DNA of 64,000 bases from Methylomonas rosea (GTDB lineage Bacteria; Pseudomonadota; Gammaproteobacteria; Methylococcales; Methylomonadaceae). The notes under the pieces were generated by a model that saw only the letters and a list, made by a program, of their open reading frames with translations, searched no databases and had not been told where the DNA came from. The stretch lies in NCBI RefSeq assembly GCF_024505055.1, contig NZ_JANIBL010000011.1, positions 1-64,000 of the forward strand, in the 5' to 3' direction. The number at the start of each line of letters is the position of its first letter. Position 1 is the stretch's first letter. The position numbers were made by a program, and so were the translations under genes. Shown in pieces: positions 30,121 to 38,560 of this stretch.

Positions 30121-31899
30121 GTGAATGCAGTAAAGGCCGACGTCACGCCAGCCCCTTTGATATTTACGTCGGTAAGCAAACGTTTTACCGCCGGCAATCG
30201 CGTCGTCTCGGCCTTGCAGGATATTTCCCTCAGCCTGCCGCTCGGCCAAGTCACGGCTCTGGTCGGCCCGGACGGCGCCGGCAAAACGACCTTGTTGCGG
30301 CTGGCCGCCGGGCTGTTGTTGCCCGACAGCGGCAGCATAGCAACTTTTGGCTTGAATACAGCGGTCGCCGGCGAGCAGTTGCATCGCCTAATCGGCTATA
30401 TGCCGCAGCGTTTTGGTCTTTATGAGGACTTGAGCGTACTGGAAAATCTCAACCTCTACGCCGACCTTTACGGCATTTCCCGGCAGGACCGGCAACTCCG
30501 CTTTGCCGAGCTGATGCGCATGACCAATCTGCAAAAATTCAATCAGCGTCTGGCCGGCCAACTGTCCGGCGGCATGAAGCAAAAATTGGGTCTGGCTTGC
30601 ACTTTGCTGAATCGGCCCCGCTTGCTGGTGCTGGACGAGCCTTCGGTCGGTGTCGATCCCTTGTCGCGCCGTGAGCTGTGGCAGATTATCGCCTTGCTGG
30701 TGCAGGAGTTTGGCACCACGGTGTTGCTCAGCACCGCCTACATGGATGAGGCGGAGCGTTGCCAGCAGGTGGTGTTACTGGACCGGGGCCAAATTCTGCA
30801 TCAGGATGCGCCGGCCGGATTTCATCGTTTGGCAGACGCTTGCAGTTACCAGCTGTCCAGTCCGGTCCTGGGTAAGCGCATGCTGCAGCAGCGCTTGCAG
30901 GGGCAACCGGACCTTATCGACTCGGTGGTGCAGGGCGATGCGGTAAGGGCGGTGGCCCGACCGGGTAGCCGGCCGGATTGGACGGTAATATTCGACGATA
31001 CCGAACAAGTGTGGGTCACGCCGGTGCCGCCGCGTTTGGAGGATGCTTTTATCATGTTACTGCTGGCTCGACACGCTTCTCAGCCGCAAATTGAGGCGGT
31101 GCATTTCTTGCCCAATGGCTCGCGGCATTTGGTGGGACAACAGCCGGCGGTAATTGAGGTTGATCAGGTGGATCGCTGGTTCGGTAATTTTCAAGCGGTA
31201 AAAAAACTGTCGTTTGATGTGCGGCACGGCGAGATTTTCGGTTTGCTCGGTGCAAACGGCGCCGGCAAGACCACGACTTTCAGAATGTTGTGCGGCTTGC
31301 TGCCTGCCAGTAACGGCCGCTTGCGGGTGGCTGGCCTGGATTTGCGCAAGGCTGCGGCTCAGGCCAGGGCGCGGCTGGGCTATATGTCGCAGAAGTTCTC
31401 GTTGTACGGGCAATTGTCGGTCAAGCAAAACCTGGAGTTTTTCAGCCATGCCTACGGTTTGCGTAATAAACGGCGTCTGGAACGTATAGCCTGGGCGTTT
31501 CAAGAGTTCGATCTGACTGATTTTGCCGACAGCAACAGCGTCGATCTGCCGCTGGGTTACAAACAACGGCTGGCGCTGGCTTGCGCGCTAATGCATGAGC
31601 CCGAGATTCTGTTTCTCGATGAGCCTACCTCCGGCATCGACCCCTTGGCGCGCCGCGAGTTTTGGACCCGTATCAACAGCCTGGCGGCGCAAGGCGTGAC
31701 GATATTGGTTACCACGCATTTCATGGAAGAAGCCGAATATTGCGACCGGCTGTTGATCATGCGCGAGGGCGACATCCTGGCCGCCGGCACGCCGGCCCAA
31801 ATCAGAAGCAGTAGTCAAACCGCCGATCAAGCACCGGCCGGCACGATGGAAGAGGCCTTTATCCGGCTGCTGGAAATCACGGGAGAGGCAAACGGATGA
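30121..31899 (+). CDS. ybhF: Tandem-ATPase ABC transporter subunit (YbhF-like)
   Basis: The 592-residue cytoplasmic protein contains two complete ABC ATPase domains. The first has Walker A GPDGAGKTT, signature LSGGMKQK and Walker B LLVLDEPSVGVDP. The second has Walker A GANGAGKTT and Walker B ILFLDEPTSGIDP, but its signature is degenerate (LPLGYKQR in place of LSGG-x-x-R), so one composite site may be weak. The start is GTG at 30121, 5 bases after the adaptor gene. It overlaps the permease gene by ATGA. Two ATPases in one chain plus two permeases give the usual YbhFSR stoichiometry. Confidence 0.93.
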   Translation: MNAVKADVTPAPLIFTSVSKRFTAGNRVVSALQDISLSLPLGQVTALVGPDGAGKTTLLRLAAGLLLPDSGSIATFGLNTAVAGEQLHRLIGYMPQRFGLYEDLSVLENLNLYADLYGISRQDRQLRFAELMRMTNLQKFNQRLAGQLSGGMKQKLGLACTLLNRPRLLVLDEPSVGVDPLSRRELWQIIALLVQEFGTTVLLSTAYMDEAERCQQVVLLDRGQILHQDAPAGFHRLADACSYQLSSPVLGKRMLQQRLQGQPDLIDSVVQGDAVRAVARPGSRPDWTVIFDDTEQVWVTPVPPRLEDAFIMLLLARHASQPQIEAVHFLPNGSRHLVGQQPAVIEVDQVDRWFGNFQAVKKLSFDVRHGEIFGLLGANGAGKTTTFRMLCGLLPASNGRLRVAGLDLRKAAAQARARLGYMSQKFSLYGQLSVKQNLEFFSHAYGLRNKRRLERIAWAFQEFDLTDFADSNSVDLPLGYKQRLALACALMHEPEILFLDEPTSGIDPLARREFWTRINSLAAQGVTILVTTHFMEEAEYCDRLLIMREGDILAAGTPAQIRSSSQTADQAPAGTMEEAFIRLLEITGEANG

Positions 31900-33017
31900 A
31901 CGCCGCCAGCCAACGCCTGTTGGGCTTGATCCGCAAGGAGTTTCTCCAAGTGCTGCGCGATCCCAGCAGCCTGGCGATTGCCTTTGCGATGCCGGTGTTT
32001 TTGCTATTGCTGTTTGGTTACGGCGTGTCGCTGGATGCCCGCCATGTACCGATCGGCTTGGTCGTTGAGCATGTCTCGCCGGAATCGCGCAGTTTTAGCG
32101 CCGGCTTCGATTATTCGGACTATTTTCAAGCGCATTACTTCCGCGACCTGCGCGAGGCCAGGCAGGCCTTACTAAGCCGAAAAATCAATGCCATCGTGCA
32201 TTTGCAGGCCGATTTCGAGCGGCGGCTGAACGGTAGCGAGCCGGCGCCGATTCAGGTCATCGTCAATGGCGTCGATGCCAATACCGCCCGCTTGACCAGC
32301 GGCTATGTGCAGGGCGTTTGGGAAGCCTGGCTCAATGCTAGGGCCGAATGGCAGGGCCTGACGCCGGTGCGGGCGGTGCAGTTGGAAGCGCGGGTCTGGT
32401 ACAACAGCGGCTTGCGCAGCCGCAATTTTCTGGTGCCGGGCCTGATCGCGGTGATCATGACCTTGATCGGCGCGCTGCTGACCGCGTTGGTGATGGCCCG
32501 CGAATGGGAGCGCGGCACGATGGAGGCGTTGATTTCAACGCCGGTCAGCGTCCGCGAAGTGCTGCTCGGCAAATTGATTCCATACTACTTGCTGGGCATG
32601 GGCGGCATGTTGCTGTCGATAGGCATGGCGGTGTTTTTATTCCAGGTGCCGCTGGTAGGTTCCTTGTGGGTGTTGCTGTTGGCTGGATCCCTGTTTCTAT
32701 TGGCGGCGCTGGGTATGGGTTTGTTGATTTCGATAGCCGCCAAAAATCAGTTTGTCGCCGGGCAGATCGCCATCGTCGTTACCTTTCTGCCGGCGTTTAT
32801 CTTGTCGGGTTTTATTTTCAATATCGACAGCATGCCGTGGCCGGTGCAATTGTTTACCCACTTGGTGGCGGCTCGTTATTTCGTTGCCATTCTGCAGACA
32901 GTATTCCTGGCCGGCGATATTTGGGAGGTCATTTTGCCGAATGCATTGGCCTTGTTGCTGATGGCGCTGGCGTTTTTGGCACTGGCCTTGTGGCGGGCGC
33001 CGCGCCGCCTGGAATGA
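31896..33017 (+). CDS. ybhS: ABC-2 type permease (YbhS-like)
   Basis: This 373-residue inner-membrane permease has one N-terminal helix, a large extracytoplasmic domain (about 50-175) and five C-terminal helices, the ABC-2 layout. MAREWERGTMEALISTPVSV is the conserved coupling region. It overlaps both neighbours by ATGA, so the four genes are translated as a unit. Confidence 0.92.
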   Translation: MNAASQRLLGLIRKEFLQVLRDPSSLAIAFAMPVFLLLLFGYGVSLDARHVPIGLVVEHVSPESRSFSAGFDYSDYFQAHYFRDLREARQALLSRKINAIVHLQADFERRLNGSEPAPIQVIVNGVDANTARLTSGYVQGVWEAWLNARAEWQGLTPVRAVQLEARVWYNSGLRSRNFLVPGLIAVIMTLIGALLTALVMAREWERGTMEALISTPVSVREVLLGKLIPYYLLGMGGMLLSIGMAVFLFQVPLVGSLWVLLLAGSLFLLAALGMGLLISIAAKNQFVAGQIAIVVTFLPAFILSGFIFNIDSMPWPVQLFTHLVAARYFVAILQTVFLAGDIWEVILPNALALLLMALAFLALALWRAPRRLE

Positions 33018-34135
33018 CGAGTATGTGGTGGCGCATCCAGGCTTTATTGATTAAGGAATTCCTCAGCCTGCTCAAGGATAAAAAAAGCCGTTTCGTGTTG
33101 ATCGTGCCGCCGCTGGTGCAATTGTTTGTGTTGAGTTACGCCGCCACCTACGATCTGAATCAACTGCCGATTGCGATTTACAACGAAGACCGCGGCAGCG
33201 CCGCCCGCGATCTGATCGCCCGCTTCAACGGCCCGCCGGCGTTTCGGGAAGTGCTGCGCATCGAGCGTCAGGCGCAAATCGCCGAGGCTCTGGACGGCAA
33301 ACAGGTATTAATGGTGTTGCATATCGGCCAGCAATTCAGCCGCGATTTGCTTAGCAGCCGGCAACCGGCGGCGGTGCAGATTTTGCTCGACGGCCGAGAC
33401 TCCAATACCGCCCAGATTGCCTTGGGCTATGCCCGAACCGTGGTCAGCCAGTTCAATAGCGATTGGGCGCACCAGCACAACCAACCAGGGTCGCCGGCAG
33501 AATTACGTGTTAGAGCCTGGTTCAATCCCAATCTGGAAAGCCGTTGGTTTATCGTGCCCGGCATCGTCGGCTTGCTGACGCTGGTGGTGACGATGACGGT
33601 GGCTGCGTTGTCGGTGGCCCGCGAACGGGAGCAGGGCACTTTCGATCAACTGCTGGTTACGCCGTTAACGCCAGCGGAAATTCTGATCGGCAAAGCCATT
33701 CCCGGCCTGATCATCGGCGTAGTAGAAGCATCGTTCAGTATCTTCATGGTGGTGGTCTGGTTTCAGGTGCCCTTGTTGGGCAGCTTGGCGGCGTTGTATA
33801 TCGGCATAGTGTTGTATGTGTTTTCGGTGATCGGCGCCGGCTTGATGATTTCCTCGCTATCGGTAACGCAACAGCAAGGGTTGTTGGGCGGTTTTTTAGT
33901 CATCGTGCCGGGCGTGATTCTCTCCGGTTACGCGACGCCCATCGAGAACATGCCGGAGCTGGTGCAGCATCTGACGCTGGTCAACCCGCTCCGCTATTTT
34001 CTGATCATCATCCGCGGTGTGTTTCTGGAAGGCTTGGGAGTTGCCGATTTAGTCGATCAATACTGGCCCCTGGCGCTGATCGGTTTATTCTGTTTGAGTT
34101 GCGCCGGCTTGCTATTTCGCAAGCGTATGTACTGA
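33014..34135 (+). CDS. ybhR: ABC-2 type permease (YbhR-like)
   Basis: The second half-permease of the exporter has 373 residues and the same plan as its neighbour: one N-terminal helix, an external domain and five C-terminal helices. VAREREQGTFDQLLVTPLTP is the equivalent coupling region. The ATG at 33014 overlaps the preceding stop. The open frame continues upstream to 32348, but that part lies antisense-frame inside ybhS and is not translated as protein. It ends the operon, with no strong hairpin directly after it. Confidence 0.92.
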   Translation: MTSMWWRIQALLIKEFLSLLKDKKSRFVLIVPPLVQLFVLSYAATYDLNQLPIAIYNEDRGSAARDLIARFNGPPAFREVLRIERQAQIAEALDGKQVLMVLHIGQQFSRDLLSSRQPAAVQILLDGRDSNTAQIALGYARTVVSQFNSDWAHQHNQPGSPAELRVRAWFNPNLESRWFIVPGIVGLLTLVVTMTVAALSVAREREQGTFDQLLVTPLTPAEILIGKAIPGLIIGVVEASFSIFMVVVWFQVPLLGSLAALYIGIVLYVFSVIGAGLMISSLSVTQQQGLLGGFLVIVPGVILSGYATPIENMPELVQHLTLVNPLRYFLIIIRGVFLEGLGVADLVDQYWPLALIGLFCLSCAGLLFRKRMY

Positions 34136-34225
34136 ACGATGCCAGGCGTCTGAGTTGTCAGCGCAATTGCCTGGTTTTAGGTCTCTTGCGCTTTGTCCAA
34201 ATCCTTACAATCGGCCGGCGGGGAT

Positions 34226-34241
34226 TGTGTCGTTACAAACA
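34226..34241 (+). promoter_or_regulatory. NifA-type upstream activating site
   Basis: The sequence reads TGT-N10-ACA exactly, the consensus NifA binding site, and is centred about 90 bases before the sigma-54 promoter of nifB. That distance is typical for NifA activation with DNA looping. Confidence 0.72.
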
Positions 34242-34323
34242 TTAGGCGGTCTCATTTTGGGGTGCTTGGTGGTTTATATTAAAAAAGCATTTATATATCA
34301 ATAATTTAAATTGATTTCATAAC

Positions 34324-34339
34324 TGGCATGGCCTGTGCT
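34324..34339 (+). promoter_or_regulatory. Sigma-54 (-24/-12) promoter of nifB
   Basis: TGGCATGGCCTGTGCT matches the RpoN consensus TGGCACG-N4-TTGCW at the invariant GG and GC pair with correct spacing. Only the first T of the -12 element and the C at position 6 differ. Transcription should begin near 34350, about 25 bases before the nifB ATG, and a GAGG ribosome-binding site lies between. Together with the upstream TGT-N10-ACA, this predicts NifA/RpoN control of the whole nif stretch. Confidence 0.8.
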
Positions 34340-34375
34340 TTCTCACTGTATAACCAATCAAGTGAGGTGAAGAAT

Positions 34376-35872
34376 ATGGAACTGCCAGTATTAAACGAAA
34401 CTCCAGCAGCAAGCGCAGGCGGCTGCTCCTCCCATTCTTGCGGTACAAGTGATGATCAACTCGGCCATTTGTCCGACGAGATTCGCTCCAAAGTAGAAAA
34501 CCATCCTTGTTATTCGGAAGACGCTCATCATTATTTTGCCCGCATGCACGTAGCGGTGGCGCCGGCTTGTAATATTCAATGCCACTATTGCAACCGCAAA
34601 TACGATTGCTCTAACGAGTCACGTCCCGGTGTGGTTTCCGAGTTGTTGACCCCCGATCAAGCGGTGAAAAAAACCATGGCGGTGGCGGCTAACATTCCGC
34701 AAATGACGGTACTTGGTATTGCCGGTCCTGGCGACCCATTAGCCAATCCGGAGCGTACCTTCGAAACCTTCCGCCGCCTGAGCGCAGAAGCACCGGACAT
34801 CAAACTGTGCGTTTCCACCAACGGTCTGGCCTTGCCGGAATCGGTCGAGGAATTGTCCAAACACAATATCGACCACGTCACGATCACGATTAACTGCGTC
34901 GACCCTGAAATTGGTGCGCAAATCTATCCTTGGATTTTCTGGGAAAACAAGCGCATCAAGGGTGTGAAAGGCGCGAAGATTTTGATCGAGCAGCAACAAA
35001 AAGGCCTGGAAATGCTCGCTGCCAAAGGCATTTTGGTCAAAGTCAACTCGGTGATGATCCCTGGCGTCAATGACAAGCACTTGGCCGAAGTCAGCAAAAT
35101 CGTTAAAGCCAAAGGCGCTTTCCTGCATAACGTGATGCCTTTAATCGCGGAAGCTGAACATGGCACATTCTACGGTGTGATGGGGCAACGTGGTCCGACT
35201 CAAGATGAATTGATGGAACTGCAAGATTCCTGCTCCGGCGACATGAACATGATGCGTCACTGCCGGCAATGCCGCGCTGATGCGGTCGGTCTGCTGGGCG
35301 AAGACCGTGGCGACGAGTTCACCATGGACAAAATCGAGAGCATGGAAATCGACTACCAATCGGCCATGGAAAAACGCAAAGTCATTCACGAAGCGATTGC
35401 CGAGGAAATGCATAGCAAGCGCGCCGCGAAGGTGGAAAAAGCCGCCAGCCATGCCGACGAACCCAAACTGAACACCCGTCCGGTGTTGATGGCTATCGCC
35501 ACCAGCGGTCAAGGCGTCATCAATATGCACTTCGGGCATGCCAAGGAATTCCTGATCTACGAAGCATCCCCGAACGGCGTGCGCTTCATGAGTCATCGCA
35601 AGACCGATTTGTATTGCGGCGGCGACGATACCTGCGGCGACGGCGAGAGCGTATTGCAACAAACCATTCGTTCCCTGGCCGGCTGTGAAGCAGTGTTGTG
35701 CTCCAAAATCGGCTACGAACCTTGGGACTTACTGGAAAAAGCCGGCATCGTGCCCAACGGCGAGCATGCGATGGAACCTATCGAAGAAGCCGTGATGGCG
35801 GTTTACAAGGAAATGGCTGCCGCCGGCAAGCTGGATGAAGCGGCACCACAAGAAGAACGGGCGACTGCCTGA
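34376..35872 (+). CDS. nifB: Nitrogenase cofactor biosynthesis protein NifB
   Basis: NifB is the radical-SAM enzyme that fuses two [4Fe-4S] clusters with a carbide to make NifB-co, the precursor of FeMo-co. The 498-residue protein has the radical-SAM motif C-N-I-Q-C-H-Y-C near residue 60 and further cluster-binding cysteines after it. The core is followed by a C-terminal NifX/NafY-like domain (from about residue 370, VLMAIATSGQGVINMHFGHA). The ATG at 34376 follows GAGG and lies downstream of the predicted transcription start. An in-frame GTG-type start at 34328 lies inside the promoter and is rejected. It leads the nif accessory operon. Confidence 0.96.
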   Translation: MELPVLNETPAASAGGCSSHSCGTSDDQLGHLSDEIRSKVENHPCYSEDAHHYFARMHVAVAPACNIQCHYCNRKYDCSNESRPGVVSELLTPDQAVKKTMAVAANIPQMTVLGIAGPGDPLANPERTFETFRRLSAEAPDIKLCVSTNGLALPESVEELSKHNIDHVTITINCVDPEIGAQIYPWIFWENKRIKGVKGAKILIEQQQKGLEMLAAKGILVKVNSVMIPGVNDKHLAEVSKIVKAKGAFLHNVMPLIAEAEHGTFYGVMGQRGPTQDELMELQDSCSGDMNMMRHCRQCRADAVGLLGEDRGDEFTMDKIESMEIDYQSAMEKRKVIHEAIAEEMHSKRAAKVEKAASHADEPKLNTRPVLMAIATSGQGVINMHFGHAKEFLIYEASPNGVRFMSHRKTDLYCGGDDTCGDGESVLQQTIRSLAGCEAVLCSKIGYEPWDLLEKAGIVPNGEHAMEPIEEAVMAVYKEMAAAGKLDEAAPQEERATA

Positions 35873-35893
35873 TCCGACGTCTTGTTTCCTGTG

Positions 35894-35978
35894 TGAGAGG
35901 GTTGGGTGAGGCGAATCAAAATAAAGGCTTCTGCTTTTCTAATTTTCCGCTCCCAGCCCTCTCCATCAGGAGAGGGAG
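35894..35978. repeat. Intergenic palindromic repeat, copy 1
   Basis: A GAGAGGGTTGGGTGAGGcGAATCAAAAT stretch and a CCAGCCCTCTCC...GGAGAGGG palindrome occupy the nifB-ferredoxin gap. A closely similar unit occurs at about 43315-43440 (GGGTGAGGgGAATCAAAATT, CCAGCCCTCTCC). This looks like a dispersed REP-type element. The remaining gap to 36075 shows no clear promoter. Confidence 0.6.
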
Positions 35979-36075
35979 ATTGTCCCATTGGCTTGGGACA
36001 GACGATGTTACGAATCGGTTTTGCCATGTGGGCATTTCCGCCAAACGCTAAATCATAGAATACAAAGGTAACGTC

Positions 36076-36360
36076 ATGGCCTTACAAATTATCGAATCCT
36101 GCGTCAACTGTTATGCCTGCGAGCCGTTGTGCCCCAGCAAGGCGATCTATATGTCCGAAAAAACCGGGCATTTCAGGATCAACCCAAAAAAATGCACCGA
36201 ATGCGAAGGCGATTTTAAAGATACTCAATGCGCCAGCATTTGTCCTATCGAAGGTGCCATTCTCGACGCGCTAGGCGTCCCCATTAACCCGCCCGGCTCA
36301 TTGACCGGTATTCCGCCGGAAAGAATGGCAGAGGCGATGGCGGAACTACAAGCACATTGA
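36076..36360 (+). CDS. fdxN: 2[4Fe-4S] ferredoxin, FdxN-like
   Basis: The 94-residue ferredoxin binds two [4Fe-4S] clusters. Cluster 1 uses C9, C12, C15 and C19 (C-x2-C-x2-C-x3-C-P). Cluster 2 uses C40, C43, C52 and C56, with the eight-residue insert typical of nif-associated ferredoxins. Located directly after nifB, it probably donates electrons to nitrogenase or to NifB cluster fusion. The next gene begins 5 bases after its stop. Confidence 0.88.
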   Translation: MALQIIESCVNCYACEPLCPSKAIYMSEKTGHFRINPKKCTECEGDFKDTQCASICPIEGAILDALGVPINPPGSLTGIPPERMAEAMAELQAH

Positions 36361-36365
36361 CGGCC

Positions 36366-36791
36366 ATGGCCACCGTGCATTTCTATGAAAAGCCGGGCTG
36401 CTTGAACAATACCCGGCAGAAGCAGTTGCTGAGTGCCGCCGGCCATTTGCTGGTGGTGTACGATCTGCTGCAACAGCCGTGGGGCAGGGAACCGGGCAAG
36501 TTGCGTTCGTTTTTCGGCGACATGCCGGTCGCGGATTGGTTTAACCGTAGCGCGCCGGCTGTCAAACAAGGGTTGGTCGATCCAAACACTGTCAGCGAAG
36601 ACGAAGCTATAGCGCTGATGGTGGCGCAGCCGTTGTTAATACGTCGGCCTTTGATGGAGGTCAACGAACAGCGTGTCTGCGGGTTCGACCAACAACAGGT
36701 CGATGCCTGGTTGGGTTTGGCGACAGCCGTATCGCACAAAAATTTGGAAACCTGCCCCAAGCAGTCGCACGCCGAGGCTTGCAAGCCATGA
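36366..36791 (+). CDS. nifO: NifO-like nitrogenase-associated protein (ArsC family)
   Basis: The 141-residue protein belongs to the arsenate-reductase/thioredoxin-fold family. It has the N-terminal FYEKPGCLNNTRQKQLL, with a cysteine and downstream basic residues, and LLIRRPLMEVNEQRVCGFD later, the pattern of NifO/ArsC-like proteins in nif clusters. NifO is linked to molybdenum partition towards FeMo-co. ATG at 36366 is taken as the start; a TTG at 36357 overlapping the ferredoxin stop would add three residues. Its stop overlaps the next ATG. Confidence 0.82.
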   Translation: MATVHFYEKPGCLNNTRQKQLLSAAGHLLVVYDLLQQPWGREPGKLRSFFGDMPVADWFNRSAPAVKQGLVDPNTVSEDEAIALMVAQPLLIRRPLMEVNEQRVCGFDQQQVDAWLGLATAVSHKNLETCPKQSHAEACKP

Positions 36792-38065
36792 ACAGCGTCC
36801 AATTGGAGAGCGAAGACGGCGTACCGCTGGCGGTAGCCTTATCCGAACGCGTGCATTGGGTCGGCGCGCTGGATCCGAACCTGCGTACTTTCGACATTAT
36901 CCTGAAGACCGCCAACGGTACCAGTTACAACGCTTATGTGATTCGCGGTAGCGAGGGCGTGGCGGTGATCGACACCGTCAAGGAAGGCTTTGCCAACGAT
37001 TTTTTTGCTCGCTTGGAAAGCGTCGCCGATTATTCGGAAATCAAGGTCATCGTCCTCAATCACTTGGAACCCGATCATACCGGCGCCTTGCCGGAGTTGA
37101 TGAAACGGGCCCCGCAAGCGCAATTGTTCATTTCCCAAAAAGCCCAGTCCATGCTCAAAGGCCTGTTGAAACAGGACGAGCTGAGCTATACCCCCGTGGT
37201 GACCGGCGACAAAGTGTCCTTGGGCGACCGCAGCCTGGAGTTTTTACACACCCCTTATTTGCATTGGCCCGACACGCAATGCACCTATGCGCCGGAAGAG
37301 GCGATGCTGTTTTCCGGCGACGTGTTTGGTTGCCACTTTTGCGATAACCGCTTGTACAACGACAAGGTCGGCGATTTTCGGTTTTCCTTTGAGTACTACT
37401 ACGCCCACATCATGCGGCCTTTCAAGGAATACGTGGTCAGGGCCTTGGAACTGATAGAACCTTTGCCGCTGAAATTGATTGCGCCCACGCACGGCCCAAT
37501 ATTGCGCGACCGCCCGCAGCATTACATCCAGCGCTACCGTCAGCTATCCAGCCCAGCGCTGCATAACGAACTGAAACCCAATCAAAAAACCCTGCTGATT
37601 TTTTACATCAGTTCCTACGGCAATACCCGGCGGATGGCGGAAGCCATTTATCAAGGCGCGATGCAAATCGAGGACGTGCGGGTATCGCTTTATGACCTGG
37701 AAGGCGGCGAGGTGGCGCCGTTCGTGGATTTGATCGAGGAAGCCGACGGCTTGGTGTTGGGCACGCCGACCATCAACGGCGATGCGGTCAAGCCGATTTG
37801 GGATCTGCTGTCCTCACTGGCCGTGGTCAATCTTAAAAACAAACTCGGCGGTGTGTTCGGTTCTTACGGCTGGACCGGCGAGGGCGTGCGCCTGGTGGAG
37901 GACCGCTTACGCGGCTTGAAGCTGCGGGTGCCGATTCAAGGTTTGCGCGTCAAGTTGATTCCGACCGAGGACGAAATACATGAGTGTAAAGCCTTTGGCT
38001 TGGAACTGGCTCAGGAATTGACCGGGGCCAGAGAGTCGAGAGTGATTAATTTTGCGGACCTGTAA
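36788..38065 (+). CDS. Flavodiiron protein (A-type flavoprotein, O2/NO reductase)
   Basis: Flavodiiron proteins reduce O2 to water or NO to N2O in the cytoplasm. The 425-residue protein has an N-terminal metallo-beta-lactamase-like domain with the di-iron ligands H92-x-E94-x-D96-H97 (NHLEPDH), further ligand histidines in HTPYLHWPDT and SGDVFGCHF, and a C-terminal flavodoxin domain from about residue 270 (FMN loop YISSYGNTRRMAE). It is ATGA-coupled to nifO. Its location inside a nif operon of a presumably aerobic organism suggests that it removes oxygen (or NO) near nitrogenase. It lacks a fused rubredoxin, so its electron donor could be one of the adjacent ferredoxins. Confidence 0.9.
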   Translation: MNSVQLESEDGVPLAVALSERVHWVGALDPNLRTFDIILKTANGTSYNAYVIRGSEGVAVIDTVKEGFANDFFARLESVADYSEIKVIVLNHLEPDHTGALPELMKRAPQAQLFISQKAQSMLKGLLKQDELSYTPVVTGDKVSLGDRSLEFLHTPYLHWPDTQCTYAPEEAMLFSGDVFGCHFCDNRLYNDKVGDFRFSFEYYYAHIMRPFKEYVVRALELIEPLPLKLIAPTHGPILRDRPQHYIQRYRQLSSPALHNELKPNQKTLLIFYISSYGNTRRMAEAIYQGAMQIEDVRVSLYDLEGGEVAPFVDLIEEADGLVLGTPTINGDAVKPIWDLLSSLAVVNLKNKLGGVFGSYGWTGEGVRLVEDRLRGLKLRVPIQGLRVKLIPTEDEIHECKAFGLELAQELTGARESRVINFADL

Positions 38066-38092
38066 ACCGGATAAACAGACGCCTGCTATTGA

Positions 38093-38206
38093 GCCTACAG
38101 CGGTATTCGTAGGCTAAACCGATCCAAGGACGCATCGGTGACCTCATCGGCCGTAAGGCCGGTGAAAATCAGGAATCGTTTCGGTTCCAAACCGGGAGTC
38201 CTCAGA
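38093..38206 (+). ncRNA. Strongly hairpinned leader upstream of the [2Fe-2S] ferredoxins
   Basis: The 187-base gap holds a series of consecutive stems: GCCTAC/GTAGGC (38093-38114), ACCGAT/ATCGGT (38118-38139), CGGCC-gtaa-GGCCG (38148-38161), and CGGTT-cca-AACCG (38182-38194) enclosed by AGGA/TCCT (38171-38202). The density of perfect stems and the 46 bases left before the ATG suggest a folded 5' leader or processing element rather than a simple terminator, since no T-run follows. I could not match it to a known riboswitch. Confidence 0.45.
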
Positions 38207-38252
38207 TTAGAGGCTGCCGAGATTACTTTTAATACCTTATGGAGTTTTTACA

Positions 38253-38540
38253 ATGGCCAAAGCGACCATTACATTTGAAGATATAAACGTGACTGTTACC
38301 GTCCCCGCCGGCACCCGGGTTATTGAGGTGTCCGAGAAAGTAGGTTCCGGCATTACGTACGGTTGCCGGGAAGGCGATTGCGGAACCTGCATTATGAAAG
38401 TGACTGCTGGGTGGAATAACCTGACCGAGCCGTCCGTACTGGAAGACAAAATTTTGCGGGAAAACATGGCTGGCAAACACAACCGTCTAGCTTGCCAAGC
38501 GCAAGTCTTGGGCGGCGAAATTTCCCTTAAACCAGTTTAA
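38253..38540 (+). CDS. Plant-type [2Fe-2S] ferredoxin
   Basis: The 95-residue protein has the [2Fe-2S] ligand pattern C38-x4-C43-x2-C46 and C81 (GCREGDCGTC and RLACQ). It probably carries electrons for nitrogenase or for the flavodiiron protein. A related but longer ferredoxin of the FeSII type follows 20 bases downstream with its own AGGAG site, so the pair looks like an old duplication with different roles. Confidence 0.87.
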   Translation: MAKATITFEDINVTVTVPAGTRVIEVSEKVGSGITYGCREGDCGTCIMKVTAGWNNLTEPSVLEDKILRENMAGKHNRLACQAQVLGGEISLKPV

Positions 38541-38560
38541 GAACGCAAAAGGAGTAACAC

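Noticed and set aside
32348..33013. Open frame extending the second exporter permease upstream by 222 codons
   Set aside because: It overlaps ybhS in another frame, is composed of arginine- and glycine-rich shadow sequence, and lacks membrane helices.
34328..34375. Longer start for NifB
   Set aside because: It lies within the -12 region of the sigma-54 promoter, ahead of the expected transcription start; GAGG supports ATG at 34376.
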